Shown in pieces: positions 34,617 through 54,421 of a DNA stretch of 64,000 nt; within the stretch, counting starts at the first letter, position 1, and every line of letters starts with the position of its first letter. Source of the stretch: Helicobacter macacae MIT 99-5501 (lineage in GTDB: Bacteria > Campylobacterota > Campylobacteria > Campylobacterales > Helicobacteraceae); assembly GCF_000507845.1 (NCBI RefSeq), contig NZ_KI669455.1:450231-514230 (forward strand), written 5' to 3'. A program made the translations under genes and the position numbers. The notes under the pieces were generated by a model. That model saw only the letters and a list, made by a program, of their open reading frames with translations, made no database searches and was not told the origin of the DNA.

Positions 34617-34725
34617 GTTTTTCTCGTCATCTTAGTTTTTGGGATGTTTTTTAAAGTTTTTTAGCTTCGTATAAAGAACTTTAAGATAAAATCCAAGACT
34701 TTGAAATTTTTTTAAGGAGATTCTT

Positions 34726-35925
34726 ATGGCAAAGGAAAAATTTGTCAAAAACAAGCCCCATGTGAATATTGGGACTATTGGGCATGTAGACCACGGCAAA
34801 ACAACACTAAGTGCTGCTATTTCAGCTGTTTTATCAACAAAAGGTCTTGCAGAAATGAAAGACTACGACAAGATTGATAATGCGCCTGAAGAACGCGAAA
34901 GAGGTATTACTATCGCTACTTCTCACATTGAGTATGAGACAGAAAATCGCCACTATGCGCATGTGGATTGTCCCGGACACGCTGACTATGTAAAGAATAT
35001 GATTACAGGTGCGGCACAAATGGACGGAGCGATTCTAGTCGTTTCGGCAGCTGATGGCCCTATGCCTCAAACTAGAGAGCATATCTTGCTTTCTCGCCAA
35101 GTGGGCGTGCCTTACATTGTAGTATTCCTAAATAAGCAAGATATGGTAGATGACCAAGAGTTGCTCGATTTGGTGGAAATGGAAGTGCGCGAATTGCTAA
35201 GCCAATATGAATTCCCCGGTGATACCACACCTATCGTAGCTGGCTCTGCACTCAAAGCACTTGAGGAAGCAAAATCTGGCAGTGTGGGTGAGTGGGGTGA
35301 AAAAGTCCTAAAGCTTATGGCTGAAGTAGATGCTTATATTCCAACACCTGAGCGTGATACAGAAAAGACATTCCTAATGCCTGTCGAAGATGTGTTTTCA
35401 ATCGCAGGGCGCGGAACTGTTGTTACAGGTAGGATTGAGCGTGGTGTAGTAAAAGTGGGCGACGAGGTTGAAATCGTTGGAATCCGCGACACGCAAAAAA
35501 CTACCGTTACAGGTGTAGAAATGTTTAGAAAAGAGCTTGATAAAGGTGAGGCTGGCGATAATGTCGGTATCCTTTTGCGCGGAACAAAAAAAGAAGAAGT
35601 AGAGCGTGGTATGGTTCTTTGTAAGCCCGGCTCTATCACTCCTCATAGCGTATTTGAGGGTGAAATCTATGTCCTATCCAAAGATGAAGGCGGGCGACAT
35701 ACTCCATTTGTAAATAACTATCGCCCACAATTCTATGTGCGCACAACTGATGTAACAGGCTCTATCAAGTTGCCCGATGGTGTAGAAATGGTAATGCCCG
35801 GCGACAATGTCAAAATCACGGTTGAGCTTATCAGCCCAATCGCACTTGAGGTAGGCACGAAGTTTGCTATCCGCGAGGGTGGCAGGACTGTTGGTGCTGG
35901 TGTTGTTAGCAAAATCATCAAGTAA
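34726..35925 (+). CDS. tuf: Elongation factor Tu
   Basis: EF-Tu delivers aminoacyl-tRNA to the ribosome as a GTP complex. The 399-residue protein is full length: P-loop [10 protein letters not shown], switch I with [30 protein letters not shown] and the C-terminal barrel domains ending [25 protein letters not shown] precedes ATG 34726. The gene sits between four tRNA genes and rpmG, as is usual in epsilonproteobacteria. Confidence 0.99.
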   Translation: MAKEKFVKNKPHVNIGTIGHVDHGKTTLSAAISAVLSTKGLAEMKDYDKIDNAPEERERGITIATSHIEYETENRHYAHVDCPGHADYVKNMITGAAQMDGAILVVSAADGPMPQTREHILLSRQVGVPYIVVFLNKQDMVDDQELLDLVEMEVRELLSQYEFPGDTTPIVAGSALKALEEAKSGSVGEWGEKVLKLMAEVDAYIPTPERDTEKTFLMPVEDVFSIAGRGTVVTGRIERGVVKVGDEVEIVGIRDTQKTTVTGVEMFRKELDKGEAGDNVGILLRGTKKEEVERGMVLCKPGSITPHSVFEGEIYVLSKDEGGRHTPFVNNYRPQFYVRTTDVTGSIKLPDGVEMVMPGDNVKITVELISPIALEVGTKFAIREGGRTVGAGVVSKIIK

Positions 35926-35934
35926 GGCTACGAG

Positions 35935-36105
35935 ATGGCAAAAGGCAATGTGGTAAAAATTGGCTTAAAATGTTCGGAGTGCGGTGATATAAATTACAGC
36001 ACAACGAAAAATGCCAAGACAAAGACAGAGAAACTGGAGCTTAAAAAATTCTGCCCTCGGCTTAACAAGCATACTATTCATAAGGAAGTTAAGCTAAAAA
36101 GCTAG
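35935..36105 (+). CDS. rpmG: 50S ribosomal protein L33
   Basis: The 56-residue protein begins [20 protein letters not shown] and ends [12 protein letters not shown], close to H. pylori L33. It keeps the first zinc pair CSEC and one later Cys (KFCPRL), so the second pair is incomplete, as in the H. pylori protein. It lies 9 bp after tuf. Confidence 0.97.
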   Translation: MAKGNVVKIGLKCSECGDINYSTTKNAKTKTEKLELKKFCPRLNKHTIHKEVKLKS

Positions 36106-36113
36106 AATCTTGC

Positions 36114-36143
36114 AGAATCTACTTAGTTTTCTAAGTAGATTCT
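36114..36143 (+). terminator. 13-bp perfect hairpin between rpmG and tRNA-Trp
   Basis: AGAATCTACTTAG (36114-36126) and CTAAGTAGATTCT (36131-36143) pair perfectly around TTTT. Only a weak T-run follows (CTAGCTTTT), so it may be a partial terminator or an RNA-processing site just ahead of the tRNA. Confidence 0.6.
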
Positions 36144-36154
36144 CTAGCTTTTAA

Positions 36155-36230
36155 AGGTCAGTAGCTCCAATGGTAGAGCATCGGTCTCCAAAACCGACTG
36201 TTGGGGGTTCGAGTCCCTCCTGACCTGCCA
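36155..36230 (+). tRNA. tRNA-Trp (anticodon CCA)
   Basis: A 76-nt tRNA with acceptor AGGTCAG/CTGACCT, anticodon stem CGGT/ACCG with loop CTCCAAA, T-arm GGGGGTTCGAGTCCCTC and encoded CCA. The rpmG-tRNA-Trp-secE order is conserved in many bacteria. Confidence 0.97.
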
Positions 36231-36287
36231 TTTGCGTTGAGCTAATCAAAACCAACAAAATAAAAAAAGACTAAGGCTTTAAAAACA

Positions 36288-36467
36288 ATGAAAAAAATAA
36301 TCTCTTATTACAGAATGGCAAAAGAGGAACTCTTTAAGGTAATTTTTCCTACTAAAGAGCAGATTCGCAATGCTCTTATTTCTGTCGTGGTGGTTGTTTT
36401 TGTTATTGCATTGTTTTTGGGATTAGTTGATTTGATTTTGTCTGCTTCTGTGTCTAGTATTTTATAG
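36288..36467 (+). CDS. secE: Preprotein translocase subunit SecE
   Basis: A 59-residue, single-span SecE: MKKIISYYRMAKEELFKVIFPTKEQ forms the conserved amphipathic cytosolic helix, followed by the membrane segment ALISVVVVVFVIALFLGLVDLILS. It clamps SecY in the membrane. It is followed by nusG after 17 bp. Confidence 0.96.
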   Translation: MKKIISYYRMAKEELFKVIFPTKEQIRNALISVVVVVFVIALFLGLVDLILSASVSSIL

Positions 36468-36484
36468 AAACTTAGGAGACTTGT

Positions 36485-37015
36485 ATGTCGTTGAGCTGGT
36501 ATGCTATACAGACCTATTCTGGAAGCGAACAATCCGTAAAAAGGGCTATTGAAAATCTAGTCGAGCAGTATCAAATACAAGATAGGCTAAAAGAAATCAT
36601 AGTTCCCACCGAGGATGTATATGAGATAAAAAATGGTGTCAAAAAGGTAAGTGCTAGGAGTTTGTATCCGGGCTATGTGTTTATAAATGTTGATTTAGAC
36701 ACTTCGCTTTGGCATACGATTCAGTCATTGCCAAAAGTGAGTGGTTTTATAGGCGAAAGCAAAAAGCCAACTCCACTCGGAGAAGGCGACATAGCTCATA
36801 TACTTGAGAAAGTGCAAAACCGTGCTGCTCCTAAACCTAAGATTTCGTTTGAACAAGGCGAGGTTGTCCGTATAAATGAAGGTCCATTTGCAAACTTCAC
36901 TGGGACTGTTGAGGGGTATGACATAGAGCATAAAAAGCTAAAACTAAATGTTTCTATCTTTGGTAGAAATACACCGATAGAGATACTATATTCACAAGTA
37001 GAGAAAATCATCTAA
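36485..37015 (+). CDS. nusG: Transcription termination/antitermination protein NusG
   Basis: NusG binds RNA polymerase across the cleft and links it to Rho or the ribosome. The 176-residue protein has the NGN domain (WYAIQTYSGSEQSVKRAIE) and a C-terminal KOW domain (FEQGEVVRINEGPFANFTGTVEGYDIEHKKLKLNV). Confidence 0.97.
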   Translation: MSLSWYAIQTYSGSEQSVKRAIENLVEQYQIQDRLKEIIVPTEDVYEIKNGVKKVSARSLYPGYVFINVDLDTSLWHTIQSLPKVSGFIGESKKPTPLGEGDIAHILEKVQNRAAPKPKISFEQGEVVRINEGPFANFTGTVEGYDIEHKKLKLNVSIFGRNTPIEILYSQVEKII

Positions 37016-37047
37016 ATCAGCAAATAATCTTATTAGAGAGGTAAAAA

Positions 37048-37473
37048 ATGGCAAAAAAAGTAGTAGGCGAATTAAAATTACAAATCCCTGCAGGCAAAGC
37101 AAATCCTTCTCCACCCGTAGGTCCAGCTTTGGGACAAAGAGGTATCAACATTATGGAGTTTTGCAAGGCATTTAATGAGAAAACCAAAGATATGGGAAAT
37201 TTCAATATTCCTGTCATCATTACCGTGTATCAAGATAAAAGTTTCTCATTTATTACCAAAAAACCTCCTGTAACGGATTTAATCAAAAAAACCGCCAATA
37301 TCACAAAGGGCTCTGACAATCCACTAAAGAATAAGATAGGCAAACTAACCTCCAAACAGCTTGAAGAAATAGCCAATACAAAAATGGAGGATTTAAATGC
37401 CAATGACATAGAGGCAGCCAAAAAGATAGTGGCTGGAAGTGCTCGCTCTATGGGTATTGAAATCACAGATTAA
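37048..37473 (+). CDS. rplK: 50S ribosomal protein L11
   Basis: The 141-residue protein contains the [30 protein letters not shown] signature of the N-terminal domain and an RNA-binding C-terminal domain ending AARKI-type helix [16 protein letters not shown]. It forms the GTPase-associated centre. It precedes rplA by 30 bp. Confidence 0.98.
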   Translation: MAKKVVGELKLQIPAGKANPSPPVGPALGQRGINIMEFCKAFNEKTKDMGNFNIPVIITVYQDKSFSFITKKPPVTDLIKKTANITKGSDNPLKNKIGKLTSKQLEEIANTKMEDLNANDIEAAKKIVAGSARSMGIEITD

Positions 37474-37503
37474 GAATCTAAAATTTTAAGGAGATATGAG
37501 ACT

Positions 37504-38202
37504 ATGAAAGTAGCAAAAAGAATCCAAAATCTATTGCAAAAGATAGATGAAAGCAAATTCTATGACATAGATTCTGGAATTAGCACGGTCAAATCACTTG
37601 CTTCAGCAAAGTTTGATGAGACGGTCGAAATCGCCTTGCGGCTAGGTGTAGACCCTCGCCACGCCGACCAGATGATTCGCGGAGCGGTTGTTTTGCCACA
37701 CGGCACAGGCAAAAAAGTGCGTGTAGCTGTATTTGCCAAGGGGGCAAAGGCTGATGAAGCAAAGTCAGCAGGTGCAGATATTGTCGGTGCAGATGATTTG
37801 GCAGAAGAGATTAAAAACGGCAACACAGATTTTGATATGGTTATAGCTACGCCAGATATGATGGCACTTGTTGGTAAGGTTGGTAGAATCTTAGGACCAA
37901 AAGGACTAATGCCAAACCCAAAAACAGGCACAGTTACTGCTGATATAAGCAAGGCAGTGTCAAATGCTAAAAGTGGACAGGTAAATTTCCGCGTAGACAA
38001 GAAAGGAAATATACACGCACCAATAGGGAAAGCAAGTTTTCCGCAGGATAAAATCCGCGACAATATGCTAGAGCTAGTAAAAACAATCAATCGTTTAAAG
38101 CCCTCTAGTGCAAAGGGCAAGTTTATCCGCGGTGGTGCTCTATCTTTGACAATGTCTCCCGCAGTGAAGCTAGACGCACAGATTTTAATGGATGTGAAGT
38201 AA
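37504..38202 (+). CDS. rplA: 50S ribosomal protein L1
   Basis: The 232-residue protein carries the L1 signature [19 protein letters not shown] and opens [18 protein letters not shown]. It forms the L1 stalk, and in many bacteria L1 represses its own operon by binding the leader. AAGGAG lies 10 nt before ATG 37504; a nearer ATG is followed at once by a stop. Confidence 0.98.
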   Translation: MKVAKRIQNLLQKIDESKFYDIDSGISTVKSLASAKFDETVEIALRLGVDPRHADQMIRGAVVLPHGTGKKVRVAVFAKGAKADEAKSAGADIVGADDLAEEIKNGNTDFDMVIATPDMMALVGKVGRILGPKGLMPNPKTGTVTADISKAVSNAKSGQVNFRVDKKGNIHAPIGKASFPQDKIRDNMLELVKTINRLKPSSAKGKFIRGGALSLTMSPAVKLDAQILMDVK

Positions 38203-38633
38203 TCACATAGAGATTTAGTCGCGCAGTGTTGTGCTAAGTATAGCGTAGGTTGATTTGTGTAGCTGGGGCAATGATTACTAAGTGTAAAAGAGTTGAGAAT
38301 CCCAAAAAATTACTTATAAAGTTTATTGATTCTGCTAATTTTTGGGATAACTATGCTAGATAAGGAATAAATCAATAATCTTAATATTCTGCAAAGCTCA
38401 CTTTGCAATCATTTCGCAAGTAAGAAAATACAAGCAATAAGGGTATAACTAGAGTGTATCAAAACAATAAAAATAAAAAAAACATAAAAAGGACGACAAA
38501 ACAATCTAAAATCGCAACACAAAACAAATCTTTAGGAGAATCCATTTATCTTAGACTGATGACTACAAGGGCTTAACAGCTTAATTGCTAGATTCTAGTT
38601 GCCTTGTATAAGTCTCGTCTGAAAGGAGGAAAG
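38203..38633 (+). promoter_or_regulatory. 431-nt leader between rplA and rplJ
   Basis: No gene is visible. The position matches the L10(L12) autoregulatory leader of other bacteria, and ACTACAAGGGC...GTTGCCTTGTA near 38562-38612 can pair across a short gap close to the rplJ start. I cannot confirm the L10 kink-turn by eye. Confidence 0.4.
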
Positions 38634-39116
38634 ATGACAAAAACCCAAAAGCAAGAACTCATTGACAACCTTACACAAGAATTCAAAGCAGCTAATGCCT
38701 TGCTTCTTTGCGATTACAAAGGCACAAGTGTCAAATCGCTAGAAGAGTTGCGAGGTTTGGCTCGTGCAGCTGGCGCAAAAGTCCAAGTGATAAAAAACAC
38801 GCTTGCAAGTATTGCGCTAAAAAATTCTAGCTACCCAGATTTGGATATAAAAGATACCAATATCTTTATTTGGGGAGCAGACCAAATCGCACTATCAAAG
38901 ATTGTTGTCAAGTTTGCAAGCGCAAATGAAGCGAGTTTTTCTATCAAGCTAGGTTGTTTTGAAGGCGAAAAAGTGGATAAAGCACATATTATCGCTGTAT
39001 CAAAACTCCCAAGCAGAGAAGAACTCATCGGTATGCTTTTGTCTGTTTGGACTGCTCCTGCGCGATATTTTGCCACAGGATTAGACAATTTACGAAAGCA
39101 AAAAGAACAAAACTAA
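38634..39116 (+). CDS. rplJ: 50S ribosomal protein L10
   Basis: The 160-residue protein is the base of the L7/L12 stalk: [40 protein letters not shown] is the rRNA-binding domain, and the C-terminal helix [17 protein letters not shown] binds L12 dimers. ATG 38634 follows GGAGGAAAG; a slightly longer in-frame start would include the ribosome-binding site itself. Confidence 0.97.
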   Translation: MTKTQKQELIDNLTQEFKAANALLLCDYKGTSVKSLEELRGLARAAGAKVQVIKNTLASIALKNSSYPDLDIKDTNIFIWGADQIALSKIVVKFASANEASFSIKLGCFEGEKVDKAHIIAVSKLPSREELIGMLLSVWTAPARYFATGLDNLRKQKEQN

Positions 39117-39136
39117 CCACATAAAAAGGAGAAAAA

Positions 39137-39517
39137 ATGGCTATCACAAAAGAAGAAGTCCTAGACTACATTGGTGGTCTATCAGTCCTAGAGCTTTCTG
39201 AGCTTGTAAAAGCATTTGAGGAAAAATTTGGCGTTAGTGCTGCGCCTACCGTTGTCGCAGGTGCAGTAGCAGCAGGCGGTGGTGCAGCAGGTGGTGCAGA
39301 GGAAAAGACAGAATTTAGCGTTGTCTTAGTCGAAGCGGGCGCAAACAAAATCGCCGTTATCAAAGCTGTGCGTGAAATCACAGGACTTGGACTAAAAGAA
39401 GCAAAAGACGCTACCGAGCAAACTCCTCACACCATAAAAGAAGGTGTCAATAAAGATGACGCTGAAGCCTTTAAGAAAAAGCTTGAAGAAGCAGGTGCAA
39501 AAGTAGAAGTCAAATAG
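39137..39517 (+). CDS. rplL: 50S ribosomal protein L7/L12
   Basis: The 126-residue protein has the N-terminal dimerisation domain ([21 protein letters not shown]), an Ala/Gly-rich hinge ([16 protein letters not shown]) and the factor-binding C-terminal domain ([21 protein letters not shown]). Confidence 0.98.
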   Translation: MAITKEEVLDYIGGLSVLELSELVKAFEEKFGVSAAPTVVAGAVAAGGGAAGGAEEKTEFSVVLVEAGANKIAVIKAVREITGLGLKEAKDATEQTPHTIKEGVNKDDAEAFKKKLEEAGAKVEVK

Positions 39518-39560
39518 CTTTTGCTAAACTTACAAAAGTAGGTTGCTTAAAAGTTTGTAT

Positions 39561-39585
39561 GCCTAGAATCTAGCACATTCTAGGC
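39561..39585 (+). terminator. Attenuator-type hairpin between rplL and rpoBC
   Basis: GCCTAGAAT (39561-39569) and ATTCTAGGC (39577-39585) form a 9-bp perfect stem with a 7-nt loop, followed by TTTGT. It could cut the ribosomal-protein transcript down before rpoBC. Confidence 0.55.
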
Positions 39586-39593
39586 TTTGTCAT

Positions 39594-48620
<9,027 letters not shown>

Positions 48621-48733
48621 AATCAACTTGCGGATTTTGGAATAAGCTGGAAAAAACTAAGAGAAAACAAAGATTAAATGTTGTAAAATCTTGGGTTTAA
48701 TCTTGGTAGCAAATTTAAACGAAAGGACAAACA

Positions 48734-49126
48734 TTGCCAACCATTAACCAACTAATTCGCAAAGAGCGAAAAAAAGTAATCAAAAAGACAAAGTCGCCAG
48801 CATTGGTAGAGTGCCCACAGCGCAGAGGAGTATGCACGCGTGTATATACGACCACGCCCAAAAAGCCAAACTCCGCTTTGCGTAAAGTCGCAAAAGTGCG
48901 CTTGACAAGTAAATTTGAAGTCATTAGCTATATCCCCGGCGAAGGACACAATCTCCAAGAGCACTCTATCGTGCTAGTGCGTGGCGGACGGGTAAAGGAC
49001 TTGCCCGGTGTGAAATATCATATCGTGCGTGGTGCGCTTGATACCGCAGGTGTAGCAAAACGAAGCGTATCTCGCTCAAAATATGGTGCGAAAAAAGCAA
49101 AAGCAGGCGGGGCTGATAAAAAATAG
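48734..49126 (+). CDS. rpsL: 30S ribosomal protein S12
   Basis: The 130-residue protein starts at TTG 48734, after AAAGGAC, as [22 protein letters not shown]12 monitors codon-anticodon pairing at the decoding centre. [10 protein letters not shown] with Lys43 and VKDLPG with Lys88 are the wild-type residues at the positions where streptomycin resistance arises. It heads the rpsL-rpsG-fusA group. Confidence 0.98.
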   Translation: MPTINQLIRKERKKVIKKTKSPALVECPQRRGVCTRVYTTTPKKPNSALRKVAKVRLTSKFEVISYIPGEGHNLQEHSIVLVRGGRVKDLPGVKYHIVRGALDTAGVAKRSVSRSKYGAKKAKAGGADKK

Positions 49127-49198
49127 CTTATGCCGACCAAGCACAATCACTCCAAAGACATAAAATCACTTTAAATCACTTTTGTAAGGAGAATTTAG

Positions 49199-49666
<468 letters not shown>

Positions 49667-49702
49667 CCACAAGGCTTACAAGCCACAAAAAAGGAATAAC
49701 AA

Positions 49703-51784
49703 ATGGCGAGAAAAACCCCACTAAACAAAATCCGCAATATCGGTATTGCAGCCCACATTGATGCAGGGAAAACAACTACAAGCGAGAGAATTTTATTTTA
49801 TACAGGTGTTAGCCATAAAATCGGCGAAGTCCACGACGGTGCCGCTACAATGGACTGGATGGAGCAAGAAAAAGAGCGAGGGATTACTATCACTTCTGCG
49901 GCGACTACTTGCTTTTGGAAAGACTACCAAGTAAATCTTATCGACACTCCCGGACACGTAGATTTCACTATCGAAGTTGAACGTTCTATGCGCGTGCTTG
50001 ATGGGGCAGTGGCTGTGTTTTGCTCGGTGGGTGGCGTGCAGCCACAAAGTGAAACCGTGTGGCGACAGGCAAATAAATACGGCGTCCCGCGACTTGTATT
50101 TGTAAACAAAATGGATAGAATCGGCGCGAATTTTTATAGCGTAGAATCCCAAATCAAAGAGCGTCTAAAGGCAAATCCTGTGCCTATCAATATTCCAATC
50201 GGTGCGGAGGAAAACTTTAGGGGCGTAGTAGATTTAATCGCTATGAAAGCAATCGTGTGGAATGATGAAACAATGGGGGCAAAATACGACATTGAGGAGA
50301 TTCCAGCCGATTTACAAGAAAAAGCAAACTCCTATCGAGAAAAACTCATCGAAGCTGCTGCCGAGCAAGATGAAGCACTTATGGAAAAATATCTAGGTGG
50401 CGAGGAGCTAAGCATAGATGAGATAAAGCTAGGAATCAAGCTAGGTTGCCACTCTATGAGCCTTATACCTATGCTTTGTGGCTCTAGTTTCAAAAACAAA
50501 GGTGTGCAGACTTTGCTTGATGCGGTAGTGGATTTTCTCCCCGCACCCACAGAGGTAACCAATATAAAAGGCATAGACCCACAAAACGATGATGCTGAGA
50601 TTTTTGTAGAATCTAGCGATGATGGCGAGTTTGCAGGACTTGCTTTTAAGATTATGACTGACCCGTTTGTAGGGCAGCTCACTTTTGTGCGCGTATATCG
50701 AGGCAAACTAGAATCAGGTAGCTATGTGCTAAATTCTACTAAGGGTAAAAAAGAGCGCGTGGGGCGATTGCTAAAAATGCACTCCAACAAGCGTGAAGAC
50801 ATAAAAGAAGTCTATGCAGGTGAAATCTGTGCTTTTGTCGGGCTAAAAGACACGCTTACAGGCGATACACTATGCGATGAGAAGCGACCTGTGATTTTGG
50901 AGCGAATGGAATTCCCAGAGCCTGTGATTCATATCGCCGTAGAGCCAAAAACAAAGGCCGACCAAGAAAAAATGGCAGTCGCACTAGGCAAGCTAGCTGA
51001 AGAAGACCCAAGCTTCCGTGTCAGTACACAAGAAGAAACAGGGCAAACCCTCATCGGTGGTATGGGCGAGTTACACCTAGAAATCATCGTAGATAGACTA
51101 AAGCGAGAATTTAGAGTAGAAGCTGAAGTGGGGCAACCACAAGTGGCGTATAGAGAGACGATTCGCACGGAAGTTACCCAAGAGTGCAAATACGCCAAGC
51201 AATCGGGCGGGCGCGGACAATATGGACATGTCCATATCAAGCTAGAGCCAAAAGAGGCAGGCACAGGATATGAGTTTGTCAATGAAATCAGTGGTGGCGT
51301 AATCCCCAAAGAATATATCCCAGCTGTGGATAAAGGCATACAAGAAGCAATGCAAAGCGGCGTGTTAGCGGGCTATCCTGTGGTGGATTGCAAAGTAACG
51401 CTTTATGACGGAAGCTATCACGAAGTGGATTCTAGTGAAATGGCGTTTAAAATCGCAGGTTCTATGGCGTTTAAAGACGCTTGTCGCAAGGCAAACGCAG
51501 TCTTGCTAGAGCCACTGATGAAAGTCGAAGTGGAAGTCCCAGAGGAATATATGGGCGATGTCATAGGCGACCTAAACCGCAGAAGAGGGCAAATCAACTC
51601 AATGGACGACAGAATGGGCTTAAAAATCGTAAATGCTTTTGTGCCATTAGCTGAAATGTTTGGCTACTCCACAGATTTACGCTCGGCTACACAGGGACGC
51701 GGGACTTATAGTATGGAGTTTGACCACTATGGTGAAGTGCCAAACAACACCGCAAAAGAAATCATCGAAAAACGCAAAGGCTAG
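49703..51784 (+). CDS. fusA: Elongation factor G
   Basis: EF-G drives translocation with GTP. The 693-residue protein has P-loop [39 protein letters not shown] and [10 protein letters not shown], then domains II-V, including [16 protein letters not shown] and the C-terminal domain ending [11 protein letters not shown]. The length is standard. It ends the rpsL-rpsG-fusA operon. Confidence 0.99.
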   Translation: MARKTPLNKIRNIGIAAHIDAGKTTTSERILFYTGVSHKIGEVHDGAATMDWMEQEKERGITITSAATTCFWKDYQVNLIDTPGHVDFTIEVERSMRVLDGAVAVFCSVGGVQPQSETVWRQANKYGVPRLVFVNKMDRIGANFYSVESQIKERLKANPVPINIPIGAEENFRGVVDLIAMKAIVWNDETMGAKYDIEEIPADLQEKANSYREKLIEAAAEQDEALMEKYLGGEELSIDEIKLGIKLGCHSMSLIPMLCGSSFKNKGVQTLLDAVVDFLPAPTEVTNIKGIDPQNDDAEIFVESSDDGEFAGLAFKIMTDPFVGQLTFVRVYRGKLESGSYVLNSTKGKKERVGRLLKMHSNKREDIKEVYAGEICAFVGLKDTLTGDTLCDEKRPVILERMEFPEPVIHIAVEPKTKADQEKMAVALGKLAEEDPSFRVSTQEETGQTLIGGMGELHLEIIVDRLKREFRVEAEVGQPQVAYRETIRTEVTQECKYAKQSGGRGQYGHVHIKLEPKEAGTGYEFVNEISGGVIPKEYIPAVDKGIQEAMQSGVLAGYPVVDCKVTLYDGSYHEVDSSEMAFKIAGSMAFKDACRKANAVLLEPLMKVEVEVPEEYMGDVIGDLNRRRGQINSMDDRMGLKIVNAFVPLAEMFGYSTDLRSATQGRGTYSMEFDHYGEVPNNTAKEIIEKRKG

Positions 51785-52088
51785 TCTAAAAATACTAGCA
51801 GAGTGTCAAAACTACTAGAATCAAAAAGGCTAAAATTCAAAATGAAACGCATAAGCGTGGAAGTGAAACGAATCAAAGGCGGGGTAAAGTAGTCCAATGG
51901 GGTTTGGACTGAATTTGATTTAGGTTTGATTGAGTTGAATTGAATTGGTGGAGGGGGTGGAATCTAGATTTTGGTATTTTGCTAAGCTATTTTTGTATCC
52001 AAAATCAAATATATATAAAATCACGCAGAAAATTCACACAAAAAAAACTAACACAAAAAATCAACACAAAACCAGATAAAGGATATTT
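51785..52088. other. Gap between fusA and the phase-variable surface protein gene
   Basis: There is no gene. A/T-rich sequence with CAAATATATATAAAATCACG (TATATAAAAT near 52009) is a likely promoter for the gene at 52089. Repeated TTTGATT/GAATTGAATTG words near 51910-51945 may form weak structure. Confidence 0.4.
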
Positions 52089-53273
52089 ATGCTTTGCAGA
52101 TACTTATCACAAAATCTAAATTGTGCGGGGGGGGGGGGGAGTAATAGACACTTAAAAAAGTGCAAAATCTATTTTTTAAGCATATTTTTATTTAGTGTAT
52201 CTTTTGGCATAGCTGATAGCTATTTGGACGAGAGATTGCAAAAGCTAGAAAAACAGCGACAAAGTCTAGAAGCCAAAATCCAAAGAGAAGCACAAAACAA
52301 AGAGATAAAAGCACAAAAGCAAGCCAAAGCCAAAGAGGAAAAAGAAAGAAAAGAGAGGCAAGCCCAAGAGAATCGCCAAGCAAAACAAGCACAAAAAAGA
52401 GAGCTAAGAGAAGCAAAAAGACAGCAAAGAGAATTCTACAAATACGAATCCACAGCACTATCAGGTGCTACAAACACTCCACAAGAATCAAGACGACTAA
52501 GACACACTCAATACGCACAACCCTCAATCTACACAAATCCAAATGACAGAAACGGCTGGTTTATCGCGCTTGTGCCAACCGTTGATGTAATGTTTCTTTA
52601 TAGCAATGCACGCTCAAATGCGACAAGTTATTTATTTCGTTTTGGTGCAGAATACGGAGCGACACTTGAAGCAGGCTATCTTTTTGGTAGTGGAGCAAAT
52701 GCTTGGAGGACATATTTTTCACTAGGCTATGGGTATGGACGCAGTAGCGATATTGGCTATATAGCATATAGATATGACTACTATGGCTACTACTATGGTG
52801 GATATGATACAGAAGTAATAGTAGACATACACAATATTGCTCATAATGTAGGGATTGATTGGATACCTAGACTTGGCAGTTCATCTGCTAGAGGAGTGCT
52901 AGGATTTTATAATAGCTTTTCTTATATGGCAATAAGTGAAAGATATGAGAAATATAGTTTAAGCCGACAATGTGTGCCTAACAGTGCTTTATGGGGTAGT
53001 GATTGTATGATTGGAGGTGTTCAAGGAGGTTGGCAAACTACCCCCATTCCTGCTGGAGAAGCGCAAGATTTCATTCATATATTTTTTATAGGGATTGGCA
53101 CAAGGCTTGGAGTGATTTTTGACATAAAGGAGCATTTCTCCATAGAAATCGGCTCTAAAATTAGCTTGCATTTTTCTATCTTAGGTGCGAATGGTAATGG
53201 TGGAGGCTTGCAGTTTATACAAAGTGTGATGCCAAATTTTCAGCAATATCTAAGCCTTGTGTATAGATTTTAG
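52089..53273 (+). CDS. Outer-membrane protein with coiled coil, phase-variable through G13 (ON)
   Basis: The 394-residue protein starts at ATG 52089 (AAAGGA 6 nt upstream), and a G13 tract encodes Gly residues at 14-17. A signal peptide follows (KCKIYFLSIFLFSVSFGIADS), then a Lys/Glu/Arg/Gln-rich coiled coil (residues about 50-120) and a C-terminal barrel of about 240 residues with Tyr/Gly-rich strands ending QYLSLVYRF. The first 18 codons, including the tract, precede the signal peptide, so any change of tract length not divisible by three stops export. No usable start lies just after the tract. I do not know the receptor or function; the overall form fits a Helicobacter surface protein. Confidence 0.8.
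   Translation: MLCRYLSQNLNCAGGGGSNRHLKKCKIYFLSIFLFSVSFGIADSYLDERLQKLEKQRQSLEAKIQREAQNKEIKAQKQAKAKEEKERKERQAQENRQAKQAQKRELREAKRQQREFYKYESTALSGATNTPQESRRLRHTQYAQPSIYTNPNDRNGWFIALVPTVDVMFLYSNARSNATSYLFRFGAEYGATLEAGYLFGSGANAWRTYFSLGYGYGRSSDIGYIAYRYDYYGYYYGGYDTEVIVDIHNIAHNVGIDWIPRLGSSSARGVLGFYNSFSYMAISERYEKYSLSRQCVPNSALWGSDCMIGGVQGGWQTTPIPAGEAQDFIHIFFIGIGTRLGVIFDIKEHFSIEIGSKISLHFSILGANGNGGGLQFIQSVMPNFQQYLSLVYRF
52127..52139 (+). repeat. G13 homopolymer near the 5' end of the surface-protein gene
   Basis: Thirteen G starting at the 39th base of the gene. At this length the frame is open to the end of the barrel. Confidence 0.97.
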
Positions 53274-53435
53274 TCAAAAATTCTCTAAAAAAATCATATA
53301 GATTATTTATGTTTTTTATAAATTTTTTTGCACTCATTCGTTTAAATACAATACAAAAGCGCAATTTTTCTACGCATTTTACTTGTTATGACAAGTTTAG
53401 ATTACCTGCTACATATTTTGCATAATCACAATCCC

Positions 53436-54392
53436 CTAAAATCCACTTTTTGCAAAATCACTTATGGCGTGCAAAAATGCTGGGACAACCACAGAGCCGT
53501 GTGTATGTCCATAAAACGCTTTATATATGGTCGTTATATTGCTTTGTGATTCTATGAGGCGAACTAATTCTTTGGAGTTTATTTTTGCTGTGCGGATTTT
53601 TGCCTCACTTTCTTTACTTGCCTCACTTACTTGACTTATTTTATCTTGCATAATCCACAAAGTAGCACAATTACCCTTAATATTGGCAAAATCAATGGCT
53701 TTGCCGATAAATTCGCCACCTCCCCACCAAAGTGAAGGCGATACTGCATAGAAATGACTAAAGTTTCCACTAGAGTTGCTAAGCGCATACAGCACAAAAA
53801 GCCCACCAAAACTATGCCCAAAAATGCCAGATTTGTGCTCAATCTCCACTCCCAATCTCTCTTGCACAAATGAGCGCGTAAAGGGGATAATATCATTTTG
53901 CAAAGTTTGCAAAAATTGCTCCGCTCCACCACCCAAAGAATCATCATCGCTAAAATCAGTGCCTACAAAACTACTACCCCCAAAATCACCACTATCATCA
54001 CAATCCAATTTATATTTTGGTGTGTAGTCGCGCTTCCTCAAAGCAGGAAAAGCCACGCTCTCATACTTGCCTCCATAGCCTATGCTGACAATCAGCACAG
54101 ATTCCAACCCCTCATACAAAAATCCTGCTTTAGAGAGTGCGTTAAGCGCGATTGGTAGATGTCCATTACCATCTAATATATAAAAAATCTTATAGCTTTT
54201 TGGGACTGTCTTTTGCGCTTTGATTTTGCTTAACCGTATAGTATAAATAGCACCATTTGCATAGATTTGCCCGATTTGTGAAGTGTCAAAAACACGCTTT
54301 GCCTTTGGGGTAAGTGCTGTGATTTTATCACTTGGCTTTGCAAGCAGGTGCGAGCTAAAGCCAAAACACAGCACCAAAAAAAGATATTTCAC
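53436..54392 (-). CDS. Exported esterase of the IroE/esterase-D family
   Basis: The 318-residue precursor has a signal peptide (MKYLFLVLCFGFSSHLLA). The alpha/beta-hydrolase core shows YKIFYILDGNGHLPIALNAL, the oxyanion region IVSIGYGG, and the nucleophile elbow FGHSFGG (Ser194). YGHTHGSVVVPAF (His296/298) supplies the likely catalytic His. Periplasmic members of this family (IroE, BesA) hydrolyse siderophore esters; a role in using ferric siderophores is therefore possible but not shown. Residues about 130-148 are a short Asp/Gly/Ser-rich insert. It converges with the 52089 gene and follows pyrG on the same strand. Confidence 0.82.
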   Translation of the reverse strand: MKYLFLVLCFGFSSHLLAKPSDKITALTPKAKRVFDTSQIGQIYANGAIYTIRLSKIKAQKTVPKSYKIFYILDGNGHLPIALNALSKAGFLYEGLESVLIVSIGYGGKYESVAFPALRKRDYTPKYKLDCDDSGDFGGSSFVGTDFSDDDSLGGGAEQFLQTLQNDIIPFTRSFVQERLGVEIEHKSGIFGHSFGGLFVLYALSNSSGNFSHFYAVSPSLWWGGGEFIGKAIDFANIKGNCATLWIMQDKISQVSEASKESEAKIRTAKINSKELVRLIESQSNITTIYKAFYGHTHGSVVVPAFLHAISDFAKSGF

Positions 54393-54421
54393 TTATATAG
54401 CCCAAATCATAGTAGTGAAAT

